Below are positions 7,680 to 16,314 of a stretch of DNA of 64,000 bases, piece after piece. Every line of letters begins with the position of its first letter. Within the stretch, counting starts at the first letter, position 1. The notes under the pieces are model-generated. The model was not told the origin of the DNA. It saw only the letters and a list, made by a program, of their open reading frames with translations, and did not search any database. The DNA comes from CAIOYC01 sp038327995 (GTDB lineage: Bacteria; Pseudomonadota; Alphaproteobacteria; Caulobacterales; Caulobacteraceae), in contig JBBQLP010000005.1 of assembly GCA_038327995.1 (NCBI GenBank), positions 1 through 64,000 on the forward strand. The letters are read 5' to 3'. The position numbers and the translations under genes are program-made.

Positions 7680-8330
7680 ATGTCCAATGATCTCGCCCTC
7701 CGCGCGGACATCGAAGCGGAACTCGAATTCGAACCCAGCCTGACCGCCGCTGGCATCGGTGTCGCCGTTAAGGATGGCGTCGCCACGCTGACCGGCAACG
7801 TTCCGACCTATTATGAGAAGCTAGCGGCCGAGCGCGCCGTGGGCAGGGTCAATGGCGTCCGCGCCGTCGCAGAAGAGCTCGAAGTGAGGCTACCTTTCGA
7901 CGTGAAGCACGACGATACCGAGATCGCCCGACGAGCCTCGAACATCTTGGAGTGGGGCTCATTCCCATCGATTAAGGCCGACCACGTTAAGGTTGCCAAA
8001 GGCTGGGTCACGCTCACGGGTGAAGTCGAATGGCAATTCCAACGAGAAGCCGCGACTAACGCGATCCGGCGCCTCGCGGGCGTCATCGGCGTAAGCAACT
8101 TCATAACCATCCGTCCGCGGGTGACGACCGGGGATGTGAAGGATCACATCGGCAAGGCGTTCAAGCGCAGCGCCGAACTCGAGGCTTCGGGCATCAAAGT
8201 GTCCGTAGAGGGCGGCAAGGTCAGTCTCTCCGGAAGGATTCGCAACTGGAGCGACCGCCGTGCCGCCGAGAACGCCGCCTGGGCCATGCCCAGCGTGACC
8301 CAGGTTATTGACAACCTCGTCGTCGCTTAA
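7680..8330 (+). CDS. Triple BON-domain protein
   Basis: 216 residues holding three BON (bacterial OsmY and nodulation) repeats of about 65-70 residues, each with the pattern GVAVKDGVATLTG, VKVAKGWVTLTGEVEW, IKVSVEGGKVSLSGRI. No signal peptide is visible, so it is probably cytosolic; BON proteins of this multi-repeat type are common in stress and hypoxia clusters, with unclear biochemical role. Start ATG 7680 is chosen over 7644 because AGGA precedes it and the first BON repeat begins at once. A FixK box lies upstream. Confidence 0.85.
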   Translation: MSNDLALRADIEAELEFEPSLTAAGIGVAVKDGVATLTGNVPTYYEKLAAERAVGRVNGVRAVAEELEVRLPFDVKHDDTEIARRASNILEWGSFPSIKADHVKVAKGWVTLTGEVEWQFQREAATNAIRRLAGVIGVSNFITIRPRVTTGDVKDHIGKAFKRSAELEASGIKVSVEGGKVSLSGRIRNWSDRRAAENAAWAMPSVTQVIDNLVVA

Positions 8331-8349
8331 CCCAACTGAGACTGGGGCG

Positions 8350-8371
8350 GGGAGGAGCTAGCGCTTCTCCC
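8350..8371 (+). terminator. Hairpin after BON gene
   Basis: GGGAGGAGC and GCTTCTCCC pair over nine positions (one G-U) around a TAGC loop, 20 bp past the BON stop codon. No T-run follows, so termination strength is doubtful. Confidence 0.4.
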
Positions 8372-8714
8372 TAACCGCTCCGTCCTGTCGCAGCGATAAC
8401 AAGACCTCCGTCTTAAACCGTCGCGATAGGGTTCTGGCGCCCTTGAAGTGAGGCAACAAAACCATTCTCGCTATCATCCGCGCCAGGACCGGCGACCCTC
8501 ACAGCGAACATGTTGTCACCGAAGTCAACGCTCCGGATCAAACGCTCGCATCAATGAGCATTTGCGGACGGGCTTTGCCGTGGCTGGTCGCTGGCGAACT
8601 GCCCCGGTATTTGGAGGGCCGACTGGCTTCGAGCGGCAGGTCCCAGTCTTCACGCTAGCTCGCCTGGTCCGGGAAAGGGGGAAGGACAGGCGAGGCCTGC
8701 CCGAATTGACAACC
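8372..8714. other. Gap between convergent BON and ackA genes
   Basis: About 340 bp. An open frame exists on the plus strand (8448-8780) but it has no start signal, no recognisable domain and runs into ackA, so I do not call it. Nothing else was recognised. Confidence 0.4.
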
Positions 8715-9887
8715 TCAGCGTCGCATCAATCCGGCCGTACCCTCGGCGATCACCATTTGCTCGTCTGTTGGGATCACTAACACCCTGACTGAGCTATCAG
8801 TGCGGCTGATCTGTCGGCTTGCGGCGAGATTTGCCTCCGGATCCAACCGTACCCCCAGCCATTCGCACAGCTCAGCGATGCGATAGCGGATAGGCGCGGC
8901 ATTCTCGCCAACCCCGGCCGTAAACACCATGGTGTCCAAACCACCCAGAGCCGCCGTCAGCGAGCCAATTTCGCGGGCGATCCGATAGACGTAGACCTCG
9001 AGCGCCTGAATCGCGGCCGGCTCGGTGCTGGTCAGTAAAGTCACCATGTCGCCGCTCAGGCCTGACAACCCAAGCAGTCCGGAACGATTGTAGAGCATGT
9101 CGGTGACCTCGGTGACGGACATGGCCAGGTCCTGGATCAAATGAAGCACGACGCCAGGGTCCAGCGAACCAGAGCGCGTGCTCATCGGCGGACCTTCGAG
9201 GGTAGAAAACCCCATGGTGGAGGCGATGCTGCGGCCGTGGTCGAGGGCGCAAAGCGACACGCCGCTTCCCAAGTGGAGGACGATGCAGCGCCCACCAGCC
9301 CTTGGTCCTTCATGAGCGCGAAGAACGCCTGAGATGTAGTCAAAGGACAGGCCGTGGAAGCCGTAGGCGATGACACCCTGCTCTATTAGGTTCCTGGGTA
9401 GCGCGTAGAGACGCGAGATCTCGGGTTGCTGAGCGTGAAACGAGGTGTCGAAGACGCCGACCTGGAGTGCGGAGGGGAGACGCTTGGCGGCGATCTCGAC
9501 CCCCCGCAGATTGAAGGGCTGGTGAAGCGGCGCCAGCGACGCGAACGTCGACAGACGCGCCATCGTAGCGTCGGTGAGCACGGTCGGCTCCAGAAACTCA
9601 CGGCCACCATGGACGATCCGGTGCCCCACGGCCGCGATCTGGTCGGTCCAACACCGGTCCGTCAGCCAGTTGAAGACCTGGTCCAGTGAGTCGTCGAGTC
9701 CCAGGTGGTCGGGCAAAGACTCATCAATCAACGCCTTGCCGTTCTCGGTCGCGCGCATACGTGTGGCTCCGCCAAGCCCGGAGACGTGTCCCGAGAGTAG
9801 CAGCGCCAGTTCCGGGCCCGCCGCGTAAACGCCAAACTTGAGGCTGGAGGAGCCAGCATTGAGCGTCAGTAGGCGATGCGGCGTCAT
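8715..9887 (-). CDS. ackA: Acetate kinase
   Basis: 390 residues of the ASKHA family. The phosphate-1 motif TLNAGSSSLKFGVY is at 8-21, the conserved GHRIVHGG about 106-113, and the nucleotide-binding stretch HLGSGVSLCALDHGRS and TMGFSTLEGPPMSTRSGSLDPG follow. It makes ATP and acetate from acetyl phosphate and ADP. The usual HLGNG is HLGSG here. The start overlaps the pta stop (ATGA), so both are translated together; ADH and the stress protein lie upstream on the same strand. Substrate-level ATP formation under oxygen limitation is the likely role. Confidence 0.93.
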   Translation of the reverse strand: MTPHRLLTLNAGSSSLKFGVYAAGPELALLLSGHVSGLGGATRMRATENGKALIDESLPDHLGLDDSLDQVFNWLTDRCWTDQIAAVGHRIVHGGREFLEPTVLTDATMARLSTFASLAPLHQPFNLRGVEIAAKRLPSALQVGVFDTSFHAQQPEISRLYALPRNLIEQGVIAYGFHGLSFDYISGVLRAHEGPRAGGRCIVLHLGSGVSLCALDHGRSIASTMGFSTLEGPPMSTRSGSLDPGVVLHLIQDLAMSVTEVTDMLYNRSGLLGLSGLSGDMVTLLTSTEPAAIQALEVYVYRIAREIGSLTAALGGLDTMVFTAGVGENAAPIRYRIAELCEWLGVRLDPEANLAASRQISRTDSSVRVLVIPTDEQMVIAEGTAGLMRR

Positions 9888-10852
9888 CGAACGTATTTAC
9901 TAGGCGCATGCTGCCGCACGAGAATCGCGAGGGCGCAGGACGCGAGGCGGGACGCCTCCGGGTCCGAGCGGCTCGTGAGGATAATGGGAACCCGCGCGCC
10001 CATCACGATCCCGGCGGATTGGGCGTGCGACAGGTAGAAGAGTTGTTTGGCCAGCATATTGCCTGACTCGATGTCCGGGACGATTAGGATGTCGGCGCGG
10101 CCGGCTACTTCTGAGAAAATGCCCTTGGCTGCCGCTGATTCGACCGAAATGGCGTTGTCGAACGCCAATGGACCGTCCAGCACGCCGCCGACAATCTGGC
10201 CACGGTCGGCCATCTTGCAAAGCGCAGCCGCGTCGAGCGTCGAAATCATCTTGGGATTGACCGTCTCCACTGCAGACAAGATGGCGACCTTCGGCTCGGA
10301 GATGTTCATCGCCAAGGCGCAGTCGATGGCGTTCTGGACGATGTCGCGCTTGGTGGTGAGGTCCGGCGCGATGTTCAGCGCCGCGTCGCTGACCAGAAGC
10401 GGCCTGGGATAGCCAGGCACATCGAGGACGAAGACATGACTCATGCGACGGTCCGTGCGTAGCCCTGAACCTTCGGCCACCACAGCTTCCAGCAGCTCGT
10501 CGGTATGCAGCGCGCCCTTCATGATCGCCTGCGCCTTGCCGCTCGCAGCTAGCTCGCATGCTTTCGCTGCCGCTTCGTGACTATGGACGACGTCGATCAG
10601 GCGGTAGGGGGCGATGTCGAGGCCGGCGGCCAAGGCCGCTGCCTCGACGCGAGCTTTGGGACCGATCAGGATGGGCAGAATGAGCTGCTGCAACGCCGCA
10701 GCGACCGCCCCGGCCAACGAAAGGGCGTCGACCGGATGAACGACCGCCACCGTAAGGGCCTGTGGCGAATCCGCCATCCGCATCAGCCTTAGAAGCTGAG
10801 AGCCCAGTGATGAGGCTGCCGGGGCTATGCCGTCAGACAGTGACGTTGCCAT
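9884..10852 (-). CDS. pta: Phosphate acetyltransferase (short Pta / phosphate butyryltransferase family)
   Basis: 322 residues corresponding to the catalytic PTA_PTB domain only (RPLLVSDAALNIAPDL, VEVNPKM-like VETVNPKMIS, VGGVLDGPLAFDNAIS, LIVPDIESGNMLAKQL). It interconverts acyl-CoA and acyl phosphate. Overlap of four bases with ackA indicates an acetyl-CoA to acetate route; family members of this length may also accept butyryl-CoA. It starts 20 bp after the alcohol dehydrogenase stop, in one operon. Confidence 0.9.
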   Translation of the reverse strand: MATSLSDGIAPAASSLGSQLLRLMRMADSPQALTVAVVHPVDALSLAGAVAAALQQLILPILIGPKARVEAAALAAGLDIAPYRLIDVVHSHEAAAKACELAASGKAQAIMKGALHTDELLEAVVAEGSGLRTDRRMSHVFVLDVPGYPRPLLVSDAALNIAPDLTTKRDIVQNAIDCALAMNISEPKVAILSAVETVNPKMISTLDAAALCKMADRGQIVGGVLDGPLAFDNAISVESAAAKGIFSEVAGRADILIVPDIESGNMLAKQLFYLSHAQSAGIVMGARVPIILTSRSDPEASRLASCALAILVRQHAPSKYVR

Positions 10853-10871
10853 TGGACTCCTTCGGCCCGCT

Positions 10872-11945
10872 CTAGGGCGTGATGGCGACCTTTAGAACGC
10901 CGTCCCGTTGATGGGCGAATAGATCGTAGGCTTTCTCAATATCATCCAGCTTGAACCGGTGTGTAACCATCGCCCCCAGATCGACACGGCCAGATTCAAC
11001 GACCGACAAGAGACGCCGCATGCGTTCCTTGCCGCCCGGACATAGGGTCGTGATAATCCGGTGATCCCCCAGTCCGGCCGCGAACGCGCCGACTTGAATT
11101 GTCAGGTCGGTAGCATAGACGCCGAGGCTCGATAGAGTTCCGCCCGGCCTCAGGACGCGCAGGCAACTTTCAAAGGTCGCCTGGGTTCCGAGCGCTTCGA
11201 CTGCGACATCGACACCGCGTCCATCCGTGAGGCGAAGGATTTCCGCGACCGGATCGGCGACGGAATAGTCGATCACGTGGTCGGCCCCCATCCTCTTCGC
11301 CATCGCCAGACGCTCCGGAATCCGATCGACCGCGATGATCCTGGTCGCGCCACAGAGCTTTGCACCCGCCGTGGCGCAGAGCCCGATCGGCCCCTGGGCG
11401 AAGATCGCGACGGAATCTCCAATACATAGGTCGCCGCGCTCCACGCCGCTAAAACCCGTGGACATGATGTCTGGGCACATCAGCACCTGTTCGTCGGTGA
11501 GGCTGTCCCGCACAAGCGCGAGGTTGGCCATGGCGTCAGGGATCAGGACATACTCAGCCTGACAGCCGTCGATAGAATTGCCGAGCTTCCATCCACCCAT
11601 TGCCTTCCAGCCATGCGCAACACCTGCGCCATCCTGGGAGCCGCGCCCGCAGAGGCAGGCGTTGCTGTAGCCGCTGGGCGTTATGGCCCCCGCGATTACC
11701 CGCTGACCTTCGCAATAACCGCTGACGGCCGAGCCTAGCTTTTCGATGATTCCGACTGGCTCGTGCCCAACGGTAAGGCCGCGCGCCACTGGATATTCGC
11801 CCTTCAGGATATGGACATCGGTCCCGCAGATTGTTGTCGTTGTGATACGTAGAAGGGCATCGAGCGGGCCCACATCGGGCAGTGGCTTGTCCTGAAGCAC
11901 AATCCGCCCAGGCTCAACAAACGTCGCAGCCCTCATCATCGCCAT
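10872..11945 (-). CDS. Zinc-dependent alcohol dehydrogenase (MDR family)
   Basis: 357 residues. Catalytic zinc ligands are Cys40 (ICGTD), His61-Glu62 (GHEPVG) and a later Cys/Asp (CPDIMSTG). The Rossmann motif is FAQGPIGLCATAGAKLCGA. The structural-zinc lobe is partial (CLCG at 97-100). Related enzymes oxidise or reduce short alcohols/aldehydes with NAD(P). Position ahead of pta-ackA suggests a fermentative redox step, e.g. aldehyde reduction, but the substrate is not determinable. Start may be any of Met1, 3 or 4. Confidence 0.87.
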   Translation of the reverse strand: MAMMRAATFVEPGRIVLQDKPLPDVGPLDALLRITTTTICGTDVHILKGEYPVARGLTVGHEPVGIIEKLGSAVSGYCEGQRVIAGAITPSGYSNACLCGRGSQDGAGVAHGWKAMGGWKLGNSIDGCQAEYVLIPDAMANLALVRDSLTDEQVLMCPDIMSTGFSGVERGDLCIGDSVAIFAQGPIGLCATAGAKLCGATRIIAVDRIPERLAMAKRMGADHVIDYSVADPVAEILRLTDGRGVDVAVEALGTQATFESCLRVLRPGGTLSSLGVYATDLTIQVGAFAAGLGDHRIITTLCPGGKERMRRLLSVVESGRVDLGAMVTHRFKLDDIEKAYDLFAHQRDGVLKVAITP

Positions 11946-12112
11946 ATTAGTGTCCCGCCTATGTCGGAGTTCGCCGACTTGAAAGCTGAAAGCCCGACCA
12001 GACGGGAACCTTGTTGTTCGTCGCTAAACGTCCAGGCTATGTGTCGCCTGACGCGAGCTACCACAGAGATGGACCGATGCCGCCTTCGCCCAGCTTACCG
12101 TCCGTTACCCCG

Positions 12113-12946
12113 TCAATGGCTACAGAGCACAGGCAGTAGCGAATGTCGCAAGAGGTTATGGGTGACCCCGCCGAGTATCCATTCGCCGAGCCGCGAATGG
12201 CCGTATGCTCCAGCAACGATCATATCTGCTAGCTGCTCTTCGGCGAAGCTCACGAGAACCAGAAAACCCTCGTCGGCCCGACCTTCCAAGGTCTTTGGCG
12301 TCGCATTCACACCATGCCGCTCCAGGCGACTGACGACTTCGGACAGACTACTGCGAGCTTCACCCATCTCTTCTGCAAGGCACACCTGCACGATAGCGAC
12401 GTCGTCGGCGGCGATCAGAAAGGGCAGGGCATCTGAGACGGCACGCCGCGCCTCGCGCGTGTTCTTCCAGGCAATGACGATGCTTTTGGTGCGGATGGCA
12501 GGCAAATTCGTCGGAATGGTGAGGATCGGCATTCCAGCGTGCAGGACGAGATCTGCGGCCGACGCGGCGGAAGCGGATGAAGCCTTGGGGCCCCGGTCGG
12601 CGCTGGCCACAATGAGGTCCGCGCCAGCGGCAAGGTCTTGCAGGGCTCGGTCAGGATAGTCACGCACAGAGCGCCAGATGGCCTTGGCTCCCATTGATTT
12701 GGTGGCGACCCGAAAGTGGGCCTCGGCGTCTGTCAGATTTTTGGTGTCCAGGTCTGCGAGCATCTGGACGAGCGATCCGTCGCTGTAGCCGGTGAATGGC
12801 ATAAGAGTGTCGAGATACGCCGGCTCACTACCTCCGACGCCGATCAATGTGGCGTCGAGCTGGCCCGCCAGATCGACGGCGATCCGAAGCCGCAGGTTTG
12901 AAACACTGGTCGGTTCGACGTGAACAAGAAGGGTCTTGTAGGCCAT
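12113..12946 (-). CDS. Universal stress protein, tandem UspA domains
   Basis: 277 residues with two UspA folds. The second ends with the ATP-binding pattern GAYGHSRLGEWILGGVTHNLL; the first has ASADRGPK in the equivalent place and may not bind ATP. Tandem Usp proteins are common in oxygen-limitation regulons. It is the first gene of the leftward Usp-ADH-pta-ackA group (168 bp before ADH). A FixK box at 13052-13065 is 112 bp upstream of the start. Confidence 0.88.
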   Translation of the reverse strand: MAYKTLLVHVEPTSVSNLRLRIAVDLAGQLDATLIGVGGSEPAYLDTLMPFTGYSDGSLVQMLADLDTKNLTDAEAHFRVATKSMGAKAIWRSVRDYPDRALQDLAAGADLIVASADRGPKASSASAASAADLVLHAGMPILTIPTNLPAIRTKSIVIAWKNTREARRAVSDALPFLIAADDVAIVQVCLAEEMGEARSSLSEVVSRLERHGVNATPKTLEGRADEGFLVLVSFAEEQLADMIVAGAYGHSRLGEWILGGVTHNLLRHSLLPVLCSH

Positions 12947-12999
12947 CTTGGCGCTCCGCAGATGCGCAGGCGGGATGCCCGTTGCAAACTTATCGGTGG

Positions 13000-13379
13000 T
13001 CAGGCGATCAACCGCACCGCGACAACTCTAGGATTTGATCCCCAGGCGGCATTGACTTGGATCAATCGGCTGTGGAGTAGCTCAAGTCGGTGATCGCTCT
13101 CGGGGATGTCGACAATAAAAAGATAGTCGACCGAGACCATTTTGGGTGGGCGATCCTGGCGGACGCCATGCAACTGCACCTCGACGCCGCGCAGATCGAA
13201 ATTGAGGGTAGGGATGACCCGCTCAATGCCGTTTATCATGCAGCGGCGATGGCGGGGAGGATGAGTTCCGCCGGATTAAACGCGTCCGGTCTTCCTTTCA
13301 CATCGGTATCCAGGATGAGCTTGGCGTCCCTCGTCGTGGCCTCGCTCCCGTGGGCGTCGATACGGCGGGCTTGAACAGA
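13000..13379 (-). pseudogene. Broken OsmC-family protein gene
   Basis: Read on the minus strand, one frame gives GSEATTRDAKLILDTDVKGR then PDAFNPAELILPAIAA (about 13350-13246), and after a one-base shift at about 13240 a second frame gives MINGIERVIPTLNFDLRGVE and PPKMVSVDYLFIVDIPESDH. Together these match OsmC/Ohr-family proteins (FNPAELLLAALAACMIKGIERV...). The expected start codon position carries TAA, and the last 25 codons do not resemble OsmC. So the gene has lost its start, has a frameshift and a replaced tail. The tail contains the FixK box that serves the stress-protein gene. Confidence 0.72.
13052..13065 (-). promoter_or_regulatory. FixK/FNR box upstream of the universal stress protein
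   Basis: On the minus strand the site reads TTGATCCAAGTCAA, one mismatch to TTGAT-N4-ATCAA. The centre is 112 bp upstream of the Usp start, leaving a leader of about 70 nt for a class II promoter. It would drive Usp-ADH-pta-ackA. Confidence 0.65.
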
Positions 13380-13498
13380 TTATTCCAAGGTCTCGACCCC
13401 CGGCATAGTCGAGTAGATTCGATCGCACCCGCGCACCAATCGGGACGTTGGTCGGACAAGCCGGTCCCGCCGCAGCAGGCAGGTCGGCCGCAGCTGAT

Positions 13499-13843
13499 CT
13501 ATGCGCGTTTCGTGCGCGAGTGGCCCTTATAGATGTCGCAGAGGGTATCGAGCACCCGTACGGCTGCCGGATCCGCCAGGCGATAGTAGATGCTCTGTGC
13601 GTCGCGACGCGTTGCGACCAAGCCCTCCGCGCGCATCTTGGCCAAGTGCTGCGATGCGGCGGATTGCGCCAGCTTGGCATGTTCGGCGAGGTTGCCGACT
13701 GACGCCTCACCCTCGACCAGGCGGCAGAGCAGCAGGAGGCGCTGCTCGCTGGCCAGCAGCTTGAGCATTCGGGCCGCGTCATGCGCGCAATCCTGAAGCT
13801 CGGAGATGTCGTCCAGGGAGGGGCGAGCGATAGCGGGAGTCAT
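13499..13843 (-). CDS. ArsR/SmtB-family transcriptional regulator
   Basis: 114 residues, a complete winged helix: MLKLLASEQRLLLLCRLVEG, SVGNLAEHAKLAQSAASQHLAKMRAEGLVATRRDAQSIYYRLAD. It lacks the CVC metal site of ArsR/SmtB; regulators of this type (BigR/SqrR-like) often sense sulfane sulfur or oxidants through two cysteines, here Cys18 and Cys60 are candidates only. It lies head-to-tail with the broken osmC gene and near the remnant of a sulfide:quinone oxidoreductase. Confidence 0.85.
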   Translation of the reverse strand: MTPAIARPSLDDISELQDCAHDAARMLKLLASEQRLLLLCRLVEGEASVGNLAEHAKLAQSAASQHLAKMRAEGLVATRRDAQSIYYRLADPAAVRVLDTLCDIYKGHSRTKRA

Positions 13844-13910
13844 GTGCTTAAGGTAGAATATGCGCAGTCAAGATCAAGCGCGACCAAGTTTCGCAGGTCT
13901 CTGCATCCAC

Positions 13911-14252
13911 TCAAGACCTCTTAGCCGACAATGCCACTCCGTCGTCGCGCAGCACGACGTAAATAGCCGGAATTACCAGGACTGTGAGGATGGTGGAGGA
14001 GGCAAGCCCGAACAGCAGCGAGATGGCAAGGCCTTGGAAGATCGGATCGGTCAGGATCACCGCCGCGCCGATCATCGCCGCTGCGGCGGTCAGAACGATC
14101 GGCTTAAACCGGATCGCTCCGGCTTCCAGCAGCACCTCGCGCAGCGACCGGCCCTCGACCTGGGTGTGGCGGATGAAGTCCACCAACAGGATCGAGTTTC
14201 GAACGATAATGCCGGCGAGCGCGATGAAGCCGATCATAGAGGTTGCGGTGAA
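13911..14252 (-). pseudogene. 3' remnant of an RND efflux pump gene
   Basis: The minus strand encodes FTATSMIGFIALAGIIVRNS and continues through LLVDFIRHTQVEGRSLREVL, RFKPIVLTA and DPIFQGLAISLLFG to a normal C-terminus. This is the last ~110 residues of an AcrB/HAE-type pump of about 1030 residues. Everything upstream of FTATS is absent; at about 14252 the sequence switches directly to another broken gene on the opposite strand. An ATG at 14237 exists but there is no reason to think a functional protein is made. Confidence 0.85.
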
Positions 14253-14381
14253 CGGCGCCCGGACTTGGCCAAGGTCGGCTTCGAGAAATACTTCCTGCGC
14301 AAAATCAAGCGAGGGGAGAGCGAGCCCTTCTACGAGAAGCTGGCCCTGGAAGTCATGGGCCTACGGAAGATCAAGGGCTGA
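14253..14381 (+). pseudogene. 3' remnant of a sulfide:quinone oxidoreductase-like gene
   Basis: The plus strand in frame with the stop at 14379-14381 reads LAKVGFEKYFLRKIKRGESE and PFYEKLALEVMGLRKIKG. This is the membrane-anchoring C-terminal tail of SQR/FAD-dependent pyridine nucleotide-disulfide oxidoreductases. The rest of the gene is missing; the break coincides with the end of the RND remnant. It ends 3 bp before trxC, so trxC probably once followed an intact sqr in an operon. Confidence 0.75.
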
Positions 14382-14384
14382 GTC

Positions 14385-14846
14385 ATGCGCCAGTTCATAT
14401 GCCTGGCCTGCGGCGCGACCAATCGCGTGCCGGATGGCAAAGACCCCATGGCGGCCAAGTGCGGCGGCTGTCGTCAGCCCCTGTTCAACGGCCATCCAAC
14501 CGAAGTTGACGCCAAGGCGTTCAGTGCGCACCGCGCCTCCACAAAGGGCGCCGGGGTGCTGGTCGATGTCTGGGCGCCCTGGTGCGGCCCGTGCAGGGCC
14601 ATGGCCCCCAACTTCGCCGCCGCGGCCCAGAACCTGGAGCCTGATGTACGGCTCCTGAAGCTCAACTCAGAAGCTGAGCCCAAGGCCTCCGCCGATTTGG
14701 GCATCTCCGGCATTCCGGCCCTACTGCTCTTTAGAGATGGCCAGGCGATCGCCCGCACCGCCGGCCTAATGAGCGCCCAACAGATCGTTGCCTGGACGCG
14801 CCAGGCTCTCGTCGAGGCGCCAAGCCAGGCGCGGCAAGGAAGTTGA
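14385..14846 (+). CDS. trxC: Thioredoxin 2 with N-terminal zinc ribbon
   Basis: 153 residues. An N-terminal zinc-binding ribbon (Cys6, Cys9, Cys26, Cys29) precedes a thioredoxin fold with the active site WCGPC at 66-70 and the cis-proline loop SGIPALLLF. TrxC is a cytosolic disulfide reductase associated with oxidative and sulfur stress. The stop overlaps the next gene (TGATG), and the gene follows the sqr remnant by 3 bp; it now lacks an obvious promoter of its own. Confidence 0.93.
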   Translation: MRQFICLACGATNRVPDGKDPMAAKCGGCRQPLFNGHPTEVDAKAFSAHRASTKGAGVLVDVWAPWCGPCRAMAPNFAAAAQNLEPDVRLLKLNSEAEPKASADLGISGIPALLLFRDGQAIARTAGLMSAQQIVAWTRQALVEAPSQARQGS

Positions 14847-15052
14847 TGATGACTGTCGACCGCATGGTTTTGGCCTTTGCAGGCTGCGTTGTCCTCCTCG
14901 GAGTGGTGCTTGCCCACTACGTCAATCCTTGGTGGATTGGGCTGTCCGTGTTCGCCGGCCTCAACATGATCCAAGCCGCCTTCACAGGCTTGTGTCCAGC
15001 CGCCATGGTGTTCAAAAAGCTCGGGGTCAAGTCCGGGGTCGCCTTCCATTGA
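14846..15052 (+). CDS. DUF2892 inner-membrane protein
   Basis: About 68 residues with two hydrophobic helices (roughly 7-24 and 29-46) and the motif GLCPAAMVFKKLG near the C-terminus, which is the YgaP-type DUF2892 membrane domain, common beside rhodanese, SQR and persulfide genes. ATG 14846 overlaps the trxC stop and is preceded by AAGGAA; TTG 14843 and ATG 14849 are in frame. The cysteine in GLCP may take part in sulfur transfer, an inference from family context. Confidence 0.85.
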   Translation: MMTVDRMVLAFAGCVVLLGVVLAHYVNPWWIGLSVFAGLNMIQAAFTGLCPAAMVFKKLGVKSGVAFH

Positions 15053-16314
15053 CCCCGATCCGCGCCCTTCTAACGTTCGGGCTGGCGGCGGGCCTGGCCG
15101 CGCCACAGGGCGCTTTGGCCCTTTCTCTGCCGCAGGCGATCGCGCTAGCTCAACGGGCTAATCCCGGCCTCGCCCAGGTCAAGGCGCAGGCTGACGCGGC
15201 CGATTCACGCCTTGATGAGGCGCGGGCAGGGCGGCTGCCGACGCTCACCCTTTCGGGCGAGGCCGGACAGGGGACCACGGATCTGGGAGGCTTTTTTGGG
15301 TTTCGCCGTGCTGATGTTTCACCGCGGGGCGCCACGTTGGAACTGCGCCAGCCTCTATTTACCGGGGGAGCGGTGAGCGCGGACGTCGACCGGGCGCGAC
15401 AGGGGCGGGATGCCGCGCTGGCACAAGTTGGCGGCGCGAAGGCGTTACTGGCGGTTCAAACGGCCGAGGGCTATGTCGCCGTCCTTAGTGCGCGCGAGAT
15501 TTTGGTATTAAACGACGCTCAAGTCCGCCAGATGGGCGATATCGTCGGGCAGGCTGAGCTGCGGTTCAAGGACGGCGAGACCCCTAAAACGGACCTCGCT
15601 CAGGCGCAGGCACGACTCGCCGAAGCGCGAGCAGGGTTCGCGCGGGCCCGAGGCGACCTCGCCCGAAGCCGAGCGCGTTTCGTCTCAATCGTAGGGATCG
15701 AACCGAACAGCCTGGATTCGCTGCCCACTCCGCCGCCTATTCCGCTATCGCTGGAAGAGGCTATGACGACGGCATTTCAGACCAGCCCAGCGCTTGTCGC
15801 CGCCGAGGCCCAGGAGCGCGCTGCCGACGCCGGCGTGCGCTTTGCCCAAGCTGAGCGCCTTCCTAACCTTGCCCTGACCGCGTCGGCTAGCAGCGTTCGT
15901 GATCAGTTTTTCCCTGGCTATCACGCCGACGGCTTCACCGTTGGCGTTCAGGGGCGCTGGACTCTGTTCGCCGGCGGCTTGATCAACGGACGGATAGCGG
16001 AGGCGCGCGCCGTCGCCCGCGGCGCTCAATCGGGTGTTGATGGCGCGCGCGCCCAAGTCCGCGAGGCCGTCATCGGCGCATGGGAAGATGTCTATACCGC
16101 GCGCGCCGTGGTCGCCGCAGCCGCCGATCAGGCGACTGCGGCGGCGAGCGCACTTGACAGCGTCCGCAACGAGGTCCGGGTTGGCCAGAAGCCGACCCTC
16201 GACTTGCTCGACGCCGAACGCGAAGCTTTGTCCGCGCAGAGCACCGTTGTCACCGCCCGGGGCAGCGCCGTTGTGGCGTCCTATCGTTTGAACGCCCTCC
16301 TGCATGGCGAATGA
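15049..16314 (+). CDS. TolC-family outer-membrane efflux protein
   Basis: 421 residues starting at a TTG that overlaps the previous stop (TTGA). A signal peptide spans about 1-21 (ending ALA). Two repeats of the outer-membrane efflux domain follow, each with long alpha-helical coiled-coil stretches (LPQAIALAQRANPGLAQVKA; LEEAMTTAFQTSPALVAAEA). It forms the outer-membrane tunnel of a tripartite exporter; its pump was plausibly the RND transporter now reduced to a stub nearby. Upstream open frame back to 14788 is out of context and rejected. Confidence 0.9.
   Translation: MTPIRALLTFGLAAGLAAPQGALALSLPQAIALAQRANPGLAQVKAQADAADSRLDEARAGRLPTLTLSGEAGQGTTDLGGFFGFRRADVSPRGATLELRQPLFTGGAVSADVDRARQGRDAALAQVGGAKALLAVQTAEGYVAVLSAREILVLNDAQVRQMGDIVGQAELRFKDGETPKTDLAQAQARLAEARAGFARARGDLARSRARFVSIVGIEPNSLDSLPTPPPIPLSLEEAMTTAFQTSPALVAAEAQERAADAGVRFAQAERLPNLALTASASSVRDQFFPGYHADGFTVGVQGRWTLFAGGLINGRIAEARAVARGAQSGVDGARAQVREAVIGAWEDVYTARAVVAAAADQATAAASALDSVRNEVRVGQKPTLDLLDAEREALSAQSTVVTARGSAVVASYRLNALLHGE

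Noticed and set aside
8448..8780. 110-codon plus-strand frame after the BON gene
   Set aside because: No ribosome site, no domain, and it runs antisense into ackA.
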